A stretch of DNA of 64,000 nt from Haladaptatus pallidirubidus (GTDB lineage Archaea; Halobacteriota; Halobacteria; Halobacteriales; Haladaptataceae). Shown one piece after another: positions 24,217 through 32,525 of this stretch. How positions within the stretch are numbered: position 1 is the first letter of the stretch; each line of letters begins with the position of its first letter. A model generated the notes under the pieces. It had not been told where the DNA came from. It searched no databases and worked only from the letters and a program-made list of their open reading frames with translations. The position numbers were made by a program, and so were the translations under genes. The stretch is taken from positions 682,001 to 746,000 of the forward strand of contig NZ_CP085301.1 in NCBI RefSeq assembly GCF_020700235.1. The letters are read 5' to 3'.

Positions 24217-25866
24217 ATGACAGAGAAAAACGACGCTCCGCTCGACCGACGACGCTTCCTGACCATGAGCGCACTCGGCGGAGCCACGGTACTCGCCGGG
24301 TGTGGCGGCCAAACGACCGAAGGCGACGATTCGAGTGGGACGGGAGGTACGTTCGTCAACACCACGTCGGAGGACGCGACGACTCTCGACCCGCGAATGA
24401 ACGAACTCGCGTGGGTCAACAGTATGATGCACTACCTGTTCGACACGCTCCTGACGGTCAAACCGGACGGGAGCGAAATCATTCCGCACCTCGCCACGGA
24501 GCGACCAACTCAACAGGACGAAACGACGTACACCGTCCCGATCAGGGAAGGGGTGAAATTTCACAACGGAGACGAAATGACCGCCAAGGACGTGGCCTAC
24601 TCGTTCAGTTGGGTTCTCGACGCGGACAACAAATCCACGAATCAAGAGAACCTCGCGTTTATGGACAGCGTGGAAGCGTCGGGCGACTACGAAGTGACGT
24701 TCAACCTCAAACATCCCTACGCGCTATTCGAGTTGGTGCTGACGGAGATGAACGCCGCCATCGTCCCGAAGAAGGACGCGGAGAACAAGGGCCAGAAACA
24801 GTTCGCTCAGAAACCGGTCGGAAGCGGCCCATTCAAACTGAAGGACTGGCAGTCCGGGTCGCATCTCACGCTGGAACGGTACGACGACTACTTCCTGAAA
24901 ACAGCGAATCTGAAGGAATTGAAGTATCGGGTCATTCCGGAACCGGAAACTGCGTTCGTCGAACTGGGAACCGGCAACGTCCACCAGTCGTCGGTGCCGA
25001 AGACACTGCTCAGCGAGGCGGAGAGCAAGGATAACTTGCAGATGAAACGCATCTCACAGTTCGATTACAACGGCCTCGTCTTCAACGCGCTCAACGAACC
25101 GTTCGGCGAGCGCAAGGTGCGCGAGGCGATGCAGTATCTCGTGGATTACGACGAGATGTTGAGCACGACGAAGGGGAAACTCGGCAAGCGAATCTACGGC
25201 TTCATGCCGAAGGAAGTGAACGAAGCGTGGGACTTCCCGTGGCAGGAGTGGCGGGACAAATACTACCCGGAAAGAGATCACGAAAAGGCGAAACAACTGC
25301 TCGAAGAGGCCGGGTACGGCGATGGTTTCGACGTGTCGATGTCCACGCACACCTCTGGGAAGTTCAAAAACATGGCCATCAAGCTCCAGAACGAGATGGA
25401 CCAAGTGGGCATCAACGCCGAGGTGCGCGAAGTCACCATCGGTCAGTGGTTGGAGGAACTCGATGCTGGTGACTACGACGTCACTTTCTACGGCTGGTCG
25501 GGCGGCCAAGACCCGGACGGATTCTACTACTACCTGTTCCGCAACATGCGAAACGACGATAGCGTGCCGGACGACTTCGTCGGCAACGCCTCCGCCGGAA
25601 TGTTGCACGAAGCCAACCCGAACAGCGACAAACTGGCGAAAGCTGACGAGAACATTCGGAAAGCGCGAAAAGTGCAAAGCAGAGACGAGCGCCGAGAACT
25701 GTACATCGAGGCCGCGGAAGCGTTCCAATCCGAGTATCCGCACATTCCGGTGTACTCAGAGCAGTCCGCAACCGCGTGGAGTACCAAAGTAAACGGCTAC
25801 GACCCGACCGCATTCGCCGCACAACCGCTCTGTAACAAGTGGTCGAACGCCTCGCTCGAAAACTAA
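24217..25866 (+). CDS. Peptide ABC transporter substrate-binding lipoprotein (Tat)
   Basis: 549-residue solute-binding protein of family 5 (OppA/DppA type), which captures short peptides outside the cell. The N terminus MTEKNDAPLDRRRFLTMSA has the twin-arginine motif and a lipobox LAGC near residue 28, so it should be Tat-exported and lipid-anchored. The family 5 signature region follows (VPIREGVKFHNGDEMTAKDVA near residue 107). The rest spans the typical two-lobe length. First gene of a five-gene transporter operon followed by a DacB homologue. Which peptides it binds cannot be read from sequence. Confidence 0.93.
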   Translation: MTEKNDAPLDRRRFLTMSALGGATVLAGCGGQTTEGDDSSGTGGTFVNTTSEDATTLDPRMNELAWVNSMMHYLFDTLLTVKPDGSEIIPHLATERPTQQDETTYTVPIREGVKFHNGDEMTAKDVAYSFSWVLDADNKSTNQENLAFMDSVEASGDYEVTFNLKHPYALFELVLTEMNAAIVPKKDAENKGQKQFAQKPVGSGPFKLKDWQSGSHLTLERYDDYFLKTANLKELKYRVIPEPETAFVELGTGNVHQSSVPKTLLSEAESKDNLQMKRISQFDYNGLVFNALNEPFGERKVREAMQYLVDYDEMLSTTKGKLGKRIYGFMPKEVNEAWDFPWQEWRDKYYPERDHEKAKQLLEEAGYGDGFDVSMSTHTSGKFKNMAIKLQNEMDQVGINAEVREVTIGQWLEELDAGDYDVTFYGWSGGQDPDGFYYYLFRNMRNDDSVPDDFVGNASAGMLHEANPNSDKLAKADENIRKARKVQSRDERRELYIEAAEAFQSEYPHIPVYSEQSATAWSTKVNGYDPTAFAAQPLCNKWSNASLEN

Positions 25867-25914
25867 CTACATCGCGTTTCGACTTCCAAAGGAGATATTT
25901 CAGTACACGAAACC

Positions 25915-26865
25915 ATGAGCATGTATCGCTACACCGTCCGTCGACTCCTACAAATCATTCCCGTGTTGCTGGGCGTTTTCACGCTGACGTTCGTGATGAT
26001 GCACGCGCTTCCGGGGAATCCGGTGCGCATCTACCTCGGATTGAATCCGAGTCAGGAACTCGCGGACGAACTCATCCGGCAGTACGGCTTCGACCGACCG
26101 CTGTGGCAACAGTATCTGGACAACCTCGGACGAGTGTTGCAGGGCAACCTCGGCGAATCGTTCATGCGTAAGCGTCCGGTGACAGACCTCATGCTGGAGC
26201 GACTCGGCCCGACGCTGACCCTGATGGGCCTGTCGTATGCCATCGCGCTTCCAACGTCGCTTCTGCTTGGCATCTACGCCGCCTCGCGGCACAACGAGTT
26301 GGGCGACAGCGTCTCCCGGTTTTTGGGACTGGCAGGCCTTTCGACGCCGAACTTCTGGCTGGGCCTGATGCTCATCTTCCTATTCTCCTACAAATTGGGA
26401 TGGCTTCCGGCGTCAGGCTACGTGCCGTTCGGACAAGACCCGGTCGAGTCGGCAAAGCGCCTCGTCCTGCCCGTCATCACGCTCACGACTGCTCAAACGG
26501 CGACGTTGATGCGAATGACGCGCTCCAGCATGGTCGAGGAGCTATCACAAGACTACGTTCAGACGGCACGAGCGTACGGACTGCCGGAACGCAGAATCCT
26601 GCTCAAACACGCCTTCAGGAACGCGCTCCTACCGTTGGTGACGATTATCGGTCTTCAGCTGTCGTTCCTGCTGGACGGGAGCGTCATCGTGGAGAAGATA
26701 TTCGCCATCCCCGGCATGGGTCGGCTGTTCTTCTCAGGCATCATGAGCAACGATTACGGCGTCATCATGGGTTTGACGCTGTCGTTCGCGCTGTTGTTCC
26801 TCGTCGGCGTCCTGCTGACGGACCTCGCCTACGCCTATATCGACCCACGAATCAGGTACGACTGA
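25915..26865 (+). CDS. Dipeptide/oligopeptide ABC transporter permease, DppB-like
   Basis: 316-residue inner permease with six TM segments. N-terminal MSMYRYTVRRLLQIIPVLLG is the usual first helix of DppB/OppB. The EAA loop is seen as YVQTARAYGLPERRILLKHA (EAA-x3-G-type contact with the ATPases) near residue 220. The stop is followed after one base by the next permease, giving tight coupling. Confidence 0.94.
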   Translation: MSMYRYTVRRLLQIIPVLLGVFTLTFVMMHALPGNPVRIYLGLNPSQELADELIRQYGFDRPLWQQYLDNLGRVLQGNLGESFMRKRPVTDLMLERLGPTLTLMGLSYAIALPTSLLLGIYAASRHNELGDSVSRFLGLAGLSTPNFWLGLMLIFLFSYKLGWLPASGYVPFGQDPVESAKRLVLPVITLTTAQTATLMRMTRSSMVEELSQDYVQTARAYGLPERRILLKHAFRNALLPLVTIIGLQLSFLLDGSVIVEKIFAIPGMGRLFFSGIMSNDYGVIMGLTLSFALLFLVGVLLTDLAYAYIDPRIRYD

Positions 26866-26866
26866 T

Positions 26867-27952
26867 ATGAGTACGAACAAATCACTGTCGGAGACGAGCA
26901 TCGACACCGAAAGCCGACTCATGGGAACCATCCGAGAGCTTCGGTACAGCCCGACCGCCATCATCGGCGGGGTAATCGTCGGCACCCTCGTCGTGCTGGC
27001 CGTGTTCTCGACCATCGACCTCGTGCTGTTCGACAAGGCTCTCATCACTGCGATTCACGCAGACCCCCACGTGATGAACCAGCCAGAAAGTTACTCGGCT
27101 CCCTCCCTCGACCATCCGATGGGAACCGACCAGTTCGGGCGGGACGTACTGTCCAGAGTTATCTACGGAAGCCGAATCGCGCTGGCCATCGGCGTCATCG
27201 CCGTCGGAATCAGCTTCCTCGGCGGCATCGTCTGCGGCGCGACGGCGGCCTACTTTGGCGGCCGAATCGACGACACCATCATGCGCCTGCTGGAGGTGCT
27301 GTACTCGATTCCGGGCCTCATCCTCGCCATGACGATGATGGTGATTATGGGGCGGAGCGTGTACAACCTCTTTCTCGCCTACGGGGTCATCGGCATTCCT
27401 GCCTACGCCCGCGTCATGCGGTCGGAAGTGCTCTCTCTCCGCGAGGAAGAGTACGTGGAGGCGGCGCGCGCCGCCGGACTACTCAAACGCACCATCCTGT
27501 TCCGCGAAGTCGTGCCGAACGGACTGGCCGCGGTCGTCGTACAGGCCACCCTCTCGATGGGGAGCGTCATCATCGGTGCGACGGCGCTGTCGTTCCTCGG
27601 ATTGGGCGTTCAACCGCCGACGGCGTCGTGGGGTCGAATGCTGAGCCAGGCACAGGAAGCTCTGATCATCGCACCATGGGTTGCGGTGTTCCCCGGTCTG
27701 ATGATTTTCATCACCGTGATGGGGTTCAATCTGCTCGGTGACGGCCTGCGGGACGCAATGGATCCGCGAACGACGCTCCGCAAGGCAAATTGGGACGAAC
27801 TGGACGACGGTTTCCTCCCAAGCGAGAGCGCGCCGAGGGACGAACCGGACGCCGTCGCCGACAGACCCGCGACGGACGGCGGGACGGATTCGAATCCCGA
27901 ATCGGATACGAAGACGGGAGAAAGCGAGACTGAGAGGGGGCGAATGCAATGA
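26867..27952 (+). CDS. Dipeptide/oligopeptide ABC transporter permease, DppC-like
   Basis: 361-residue second permease. TM helix near residues 35-55 (TAIIGGVIVGTLVVLAVFS), DHPMGTDQFGRDVLSRVIYG is the conserved DppC periplasmic-side region, and the EAA loop is EYVEAARAAGLLKRTILFRE. The last 60 residues are a hydrophilic Asp/Glu-rich tail beyond the usual end, probably a haloarchaeal extension. The stop overlaps the ATPase gene by four bases (ATGA). Confidence 0.94.
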   Translation: MSTNKSLSETSIDTESRLMGTIRELRYSPTAIIGGVIVGTLVVLAVFSTIDLVLFDKALITAIHADPHVMNQPESYSAPSLDHPMGTDQFGRDVLSRVIYGSRIALAIGVIAVGISFLGGIVCGATAAYFGGRIDDTIMRLLEVLYSIPGLILAMTMMVIMGRSVYNLFLAYGVIGIPAYARVMRSEVLSLREEEYVEAARAAGLLKRTILFREVVPNGLAAVVVQATLSMGSVIIGATALSFLGLGVQPPTASWGRMLSQAQEALIIAPWVAVFPGLMIFITVMGFNLLGDGLRDAMDPRTTLRKANWDELDDGFLPSESAPRDEPDAVADRPATDGGTDSNPESDTKTGESETERGRMQ

Positions 27953-28962
27953 GCCTCCTCGAAGTCGACGACCTCCGGACGTACTTCTACACGGAAGGTG
28001 GCATCGTGCAGGCGGTTGACGGCGTCAGTTTCGAGGTGGGCCGCGGCGAAACCCTCGGACTGGTCGGCGAGAGCGGGGCCGGAAAGAGCGTGACGGTCAA
28101 AAGCCTCCTCGGACTCATCAATTCGCCCGGCAAGGTGGTCGATGGGTCGGTTCGGTTTGACGGGCGCGACCTGACCGACTGCTCCGAGCGTGAACTGCGA
28201 CGGGAGGTTCGCGGGAGCGAAATCTCGTTCGTCTTCCAGGACCCGATGTCGGCGCTGAACCCCGTCTTTACGGTCGGACACCAAATCGCCGAAATCGTGG
28301 AGTATCACACTGACCTGAGCGAGAAGGAGGCCGAGGAGCGGGCGGTCGAACTGCTGGACGACGTGGGGATTCCAGACCCGGAACAGCGGGCGGAACAGTA
28401 TCCGCACGAGTTTTCGGGCGGGATGCGCCAGCGGGCGCTCATCGCCATGGCGCTGTCGTGCAGTCCGAAACTCATCATCGCGGACGAACCCACGACGGCA
28501 CTGGACGTGACGATTCAAGCCCAGATTCTCGACCTGTTCGACGAGATTCAGGCAAAGTACGACACCAGCGTCGTCTACGTCACGCACGACCTCGGCGTCG
28601 TCCGCGAGGTCTGTGACAGAGTCGCCGTGATGTATCTCGGCAAAGTGGTCGAACACGCGCCCTACGAGGAACTGTATCGAAACCCGAAACACCCCTACAC
28701 GCAGTCGCTTCTGCGCTCCGTCGTCCGCCCCGACGAGCGCGCGGACAACCTGAATCCAATCGAGGGAACGATGCCGAGCGCGATCGACCCGCCTTCTGGC
28801 TGTCGATTCCGCAGGCGCTGTCCCGTGGCCGTGGACGACTGCGCCCGCATCGAACCGCCGCGAATCGACGTAGGGCCGAACCACGATTCGGCCTGCATCC
28901 TCTACAAAGACGAGTACGATGGGAAAGACGAACCGACGCTTCACCAGCGAGGTCAACGATGA
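27949..28962 (+). CDS. Peptide ABC transporter ATPase, DppD-like
   Basis: 337-residue ATP-binding subunit. Walker A GESGAGKSV (residues about 38-46), Q-loop VFQDPMSALNP, signature FSGGMRQRALIAMAL, Walker B LIIADEPTTALD and the H-loop VTHDLGVV are all present. The C-terminal oligopeptide-transporter domain has a Cys pattern (CRFRRRCPVAVDDC and later DSACIL), as in DppD/OppD proteins that can hold an iron-sulfur cluster. Overlaps both neighbours by four bases. Confidence 0.95.
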   Translation: MSLLEVDDLRTYFYTEGGIVQAVDGVSFEVGRGETLGLVGESGAGKSVTVKSLLGLINSPGKVVDGSVRFDGRDLTDCSERELRREVRGSEISFVFQDPMSALNPVFTVGHQIAEIVEYHTDLSEKEAEERAVELLDDVGIPDPEQRAEQYPHEFSGGMRQRALIAMALSCSPKLIIADEPTTALDVTIQAQILDLFDEIQAKYDTSVVYVTHDLGVVREVCDRVAVMYLGKVVEHAPYEELYRNPKHPYTQSLLRSVVRPDERADNLNPIEGTMPSAIDPPSGCRFRRRCPVAVDDCARIEPPRIDVGPNHDSACILYKDEYDGKDEPTLHQRGQR

Positions 28963-30242
28963 GTCAACGCCTTCAGCAACGCCCGGAACAATCGGACGAA
29001 CCACTGCTCAGGGTCGAGAACCTGAAGAAACACTTTCCGGTCAACTCCGGCTTCATCAGTTCGGTTCGGTGGAACTCCGACGGCGGATTTCCGCTCGAAC
29101 TGGACGACAAGAGCGTGAGAGCGGTGGACGGCGTCAGTTTCGACCTCTATCCCGGCGAGACACTGGGCGTCGTCGGCGAATCCGGCTGTGGGAAATCGAC
29201 GCTCGCGCGAACCCTACTCGGCTTGACAGAACCTACGGATGGGGCGGTCGAATTTCGCGGAACCCGAACCACGACGTTCGACAGCGATGCAAAGCGGGAG
29301 TTCCGGCGGAACGCTCAGATGGTCTTCCAAGACCCTCAATCGAGTCTCAATCCGCGCCGGAAGGTCGGGAACATCATCGCAGACCCGCTGGAAGCGGCGG
29401 GAGGGGACGAAAGAAAGCGACGGGAGCGCGTCCGCGAACTGCTCGGGCAGGTCGGTCTAAAAGCGGAACATTACGGACGCTATCCGCACGAGTTCTCGGG
29501 CGGTCAGCGCCAGCGAATCAACCTCGCGCGTGCGCTGTCGATCAATCCCGACCTCGTCATCGCCGACGAACCCGTGAGCGGACTGGACATGAGCGTGCAG
29601 GCCCAAATCCTCTCGCTCATGCAGGATTTACAGGACGAGTACGGCCTGACCTACCTGTTCATCACGCACGACCTCTCGGTGATTCGGAACGTGGCAGACC
29701 GCGTTGCGGTGATGTACCTCGGCGACTTCGTGGAAACCGGTCCGGTTGACCGACTGTTCACGGAACCGCATCACCCCTACACGCGCGCCCTGCTAGATTC
29801 GGTTCCGAACCCCGACCCCGATACACGCGGCGTCGAATCGAAACTGGTCGGGGACGTTCCGAGTCCGAGCGACCCGCCGTCGGGGTGTAAATTCCACACT
29901 CGCTGTCCGTCGCTCATCGTGCCCGACCCCTTCTCGCGCGAGGAGTACCGCGAATACGTGGAACTCAGGAGCGACGTGCGCGATGAAACCCTGCAAACCG
30001 ACACCGACCCGGCGTCGGTTCGAGCGCACTATTTCGAGGGGAACCTTCCGGCAGCGGTCGAGGAAACGGTCGAGCAAGCCGTTTCGCACGCCGCGGACGG
30101 AAACTGGAACGAAGCCCAATCCGCGCTTTCTGAATATCTCTCACCCTGTGAAGCGCACGTGCCGCAACTGGAATCCGTCGATAACGGTCAACTGTCGGCC
30201 TGTCACATCGACAGTGACGACCGAGAGGCCTTCTCGTGGTAA
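28959..30242 (+). CDS. Peptide ABC transporter ATPase, DppF-like, with extra C-terminal region
   Basis: 427-residue partner ATPase. Walker A GESGCGKSTL near residue 73, signature FSGGQRQRINLARAL, Walker B LVIADEPVSGLD, H-loop ITHDLSVI. An insertion before Walker A (about residues 30-55, GFISSVRWNSDGGF) is common in haloarchaeal homologues. After the oligopeptide domain (CKFHTRCPSLI near 310) about 100 further residues include a helical EETVEQAVSHAADGNWNEAQ segment and two more Cys. That tail is longer than in bacterial DppF. The stop overlaps the GTG start of the DacB homologue. Confidence 0.93.
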   Translation: MSQRLQQRPEQSDEPLLRVENLKKHFPVNSGFISSVRWNSDGGFPLELDDKSVRAVDGVSFDLYPGETLGVVGESGCGKSTLARTLLGLTEPTDGAVEFRGTRTTTFDSDAKREFRRNAQMVFQDPQSSLNPRRKVGNIIADPLEAAGGDERKRRERVRELLGQVGLKAEHYGRYPHEFSGGQRQRINLARALSINPDLVIADEPVSGLDMSVQAQILSLMQDLQDEYGLTYLFITHDLSVIRNVADRVAVMYLGDFVETGPVDRLFTEPHHPYTRALLDSVPNPDPDTRGVESKLVGDVPSPSDPPSGCKFHTRCPSLIVPDPFSREEYREYVELRSDVRDETLQTDTDPASVRAHYFEGNLPAAVEETVEQAVSHAADGNWNEAQSALSEYLSPCEAHVPQLESVDNGQLSACHIDSDDREAFSW

Positions 30243-31456
30243 GGTCCGACAGTTTCGCATCGAGCGTGCTGGCGCGAGAGCTCGCTGGCGACGAACTCGT
30301 CACTTACAACCCGGACGTGCCATTGCCACCCGCGTCGAACACGAAACTGCTCACCGCCGCGCTCGCGCTTTACCACCTCGGCCCGGATTACCGATTCGAA
30401 ACGCGCGTTTTCAGCAATGGTAATTCCCTCGTGCTCGCAGGACGAGGGAATCCGTCGCTTTCGCCGACGCAGTTGTCCGTGCTCGCGGAACGCGTCCGAA
30501 ATGCCGACATCGACGCGGTCACCAATCTCGTCGCCGACGTGGGATGCTTCTCCGAACCGTCCCGCGGACCGGGGTGGATGTGGGAAGATGGGAAATACAG
30601 CTACGGTGCCGAAAGCACGGCGCTCGCACTGTCCGAAAACACCGTTTCGGTGACGGTATCCGGTACAGATATCGAAATCACGCCGAAGACGAACACGACC
30701 GAATTCGTTACGGATTTCGACCCGACGGCCGACGAACTGCACGTCTTTCGAGATGGGGACGAGATTCGAATCGAGGGAAAGGCGCCCGACGAATTGCGGA
30801 CGGAAACCGTTCCGGTTCCCGACCCGGTTTGTCACTGTCTCCTCGCGTTTCGGGACGCGCTGGAGGAAACGGGAATCGCACATACGGGCGGGTTGCTGAT
30901 GTCCCGAAATACGGATTCGGGAGCGGCGATTGCAACCGTGAAATCGCCACCCGTGTCGGAACTCGTCCGGGAAATGAACGTCCCGTCGAACAACTTCCTC
31001 GCGGAACAGCTCGCGCGAACCGTCGCTCGCGAAGTTCGGGGCGACGGTTCATGGGACGAATGGGAAACGGTCGTGAACGAATTTCTCGATTCTCGCAACG
31101 CTGGCGGGGCCAGAATCCGGGACGGGTCCGGCCTGTCGCGGTACAACTTGCTTCCCGCCCGCGGCATCGTCCGCGTTCTCGAATGGGTGGAAGAACAGTC
31201 GTGGTCTGAGACGTTTTTCGCCTCGCTTCCGAAACCCGGCGAGGGAACGCTCGAAGAGCGACTGTTAGACGTTGTCCCTGAAATCCGGGCGAAGACGGGG
31301 ACGCTCACGGGGAGCAGAACCCTCTCGGGAATCGTCCGTCGGGACGGGGAGGAAAGCGATGTGGTGTTTTCTGTGCTTCTCGGCGGATTAACAGGCGAGG
31401 ACGAGGAGAACGCGCGGGAGACGATAGACGATTTCGTTCGGGAATTGGCGGACTGA
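30236..31456 (+). CDS. dacB: PBP4-type D-alanyl-D-alanine carboxypeptidase/endopeptidase homologue
   Basis: 406-residue member of the S13 (DacB/PBP4) penicillin-binding family. The three motifs are intact: S34-N-T-K37 (SxxK) in PPASNTKLLTAA, S251-N-N in VPSNNFLAEQ, and K353-T-G in IRAKTGTLTG. The GTG start overlaps the end of the DppF-like gene by seven bases, so it belongs to the transporter operon. No signal peptide is visible and no upstream start could supply one, so it should work in the cytoplasm, unlike bacterial PBP4. Its substrate in an organism without peptidoglycan may be an imported D-Ala-containing peptide; this is inference. Confidence 0.9.
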   Translation: MVRSDSFASSVLARELAGDELVTYNPDVPLPPASNTKLLTAALALYHLGPDYRFETRVFSNGNSLVLAGRGNPSLSPTQLSVLAERVRNADIDAVTNLVADVGCFSEPSRGPGWMWEDGKYSYGAESTALALSENTVSVTVSGTDIEITPKTNTTEFVTDFDPTADELHVFRDGDEIRIEGKAPDELRTETVPVPDPVCHCLLAFRDALEETGIAHTGGLLMSRNTDSGAAIATVKSPPVSELVREMNVPSNNFLAEQLARTVAREVRGDGSWDEWETVVNEFLDSRNAGGARIRDGSGLSRYNLLPARGIVRVLEWVEEQSWSETFFASLPKPGEGTLEERLLDVVPEIRAKTGTLTGSRTLSGIVRRDGEESDVVFSVLLGGLTGEDEENARETIDDFVRELAD

Positions 31457-31682
31457 GGGTGCGAAGACTTTTATTCGAAGACGCGGCCAGCGAAGAGCAA
31501 TGCACAGCTAGTATCGTTCAGCCATTCGGGTGGTGCGGTTTCTATCCGGGAATTTCTGGTTACAGCCCGAGCAACGCGTACCATCTCGGCGTGCCGGATG
31601 ATTCCGGCCGAAGCCGGGAGAGTCACCGACGCTTGGAGTGCGTTGATACCGGAACGTAGCCACCGAAAACCTCGAACCGCGC
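31457..31682. other. Convergent intergenic stretch, nothing identified
   Basis: 226 bases between the 3' ends of the dacB homologue and the D-aminopeptidase gene. A minus-strand open frame of 74 codons lies here but I could not connect it to a family. AAGACTTTTATTCG at about 31467 could serve as a terminator T tract. Confidence 0.4.
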
Positions 31683-32525
31683 TTATCCGTACCACTCGTT
31701 TCGCCCCGCGCCACCAGCGCGGAGCATCGCCACGGATGCCTCGAAGACTTCCGCGTACTCCTCGCCTTCGACGCGCGTCGTTCGCCCGCCGACTCGCTCA
31801 ACGGAGGGAAGTCTCGCGGCGCGGGCGGCCTGATTCGTTGTCGCCCAGTCGGCCTCGATAGCGGCAGGTTCGTCGGGAATCGGCTGAGCGAAGTCGTCTG
31901 TTTTCGCCCGTCGAACCGCTCGCTCTGCCGCGGTTCGAATCCGGTTACGGGCGTCCTCGGCAGGAAGACAGTCTGCCGTAAATCGGTCGATTCCATCCTT
32001 GACGACCGCGGTTTCCGCATTTTTCAGTTCGTCGCGGGCTTCGGCGTCGGTCGCGTCGTCGCCCGTTACGAGGCCGACGGGAACCCCGAGCGAGCCCGCG
32101 AGTCCGGCGTTCCAGCCGAGCTCGCCGACTTCGTCGTTGTTCACGCGAAGCGAAACGAGAATCTGCGAGTAGAAGGTGTGGTTCAGGACGGCCTCCGGCG
32201 TCCCGGCTTTGCCGTGATAGCCGACAAAGAAGGCGACGTCGTGGCTCGTGGTCAACCCTTGCATCATCGACCGGGGTTTTGTGCCGCCGCGAATTAGGCG
32301 GGCGGCGTCGTGGAGCACGCTCCGGGAGAGATTCGTCATCGAGGAGTGCGAATCGTTGACGAGAACAGCCTCTGCACCGCCCGCTAGTGCACCCTCGATT
32401 GCGGCGTTCACGTCGCCGACCATCAGTTCTCGGCCAGCGTCGTAGTCGGCTTCACCTTTCACCACGTCTCGCGGGTCGGCGATGCCCGTAATGCCTTCCA
32501 TGTCGGCGGAGATGAAAACGTTCAC
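31683..32525 (-). CDS. dppA: M55 D-aminopeptidase, DppA-like
   Basis: 280-residue zinc peptidase that releases N-terminal D-amino acids such as D-Ala. The GTG start (GTGA) overlaps the stop of the S9 peptidase gene. The family motif SADMEG places ligands D8 and E10. His60 is in VNDSHSS and His104 in GYHGKAGT, with His116 in VLNHTFY and E132/E135 nearby. These are nearly the same positions as in Bacillus DppA, whose gene heads the dpp-ykf operon. It forms an operon with the S9 peptidase, head-on to the dpp transporter. Catalytic assignment is strong; the physiological peptides are inferred. Confidence 0.93.
   Translation of the reverse strand: MNVFISADMEGITGIADPRDVVKGEADYDAGRELMVGDVNAAIEGALAGGAEAVLVNDSHSSMTNLSRSVLHDAARLIRGGTKPRSMMQGLTTSHDVAFFVGYHGKAGTPEAVLNHTFYSQILVSLRVNNDEVGELGWNAGLAGSLGVPVGLVTGDDATDAEARDELKNAETAVVKDGIDRFTADCLPAEDARNRIRTAAERAVRRAKTDDFAQPIPDEPAAIEADWATTNQAARAARLPSVERVGGRTTRVEGEEYAEVFEASVAMLRAGGAGRNEWYG

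Noticed and set aside
27610..29004. Long minus-strand open frame across the DppC/DppD-like genes
   Set aside because: Overlaps two clearly functional transporter genes and has no recognisable domain.
31471..31695. 74-codon minus-strand frame between dacB and the D-aminopeptidase gene
   Set aside because: Protein-like at first glance but no family or neighbour logic; it overlaps the 3' end of the peptidase gene.
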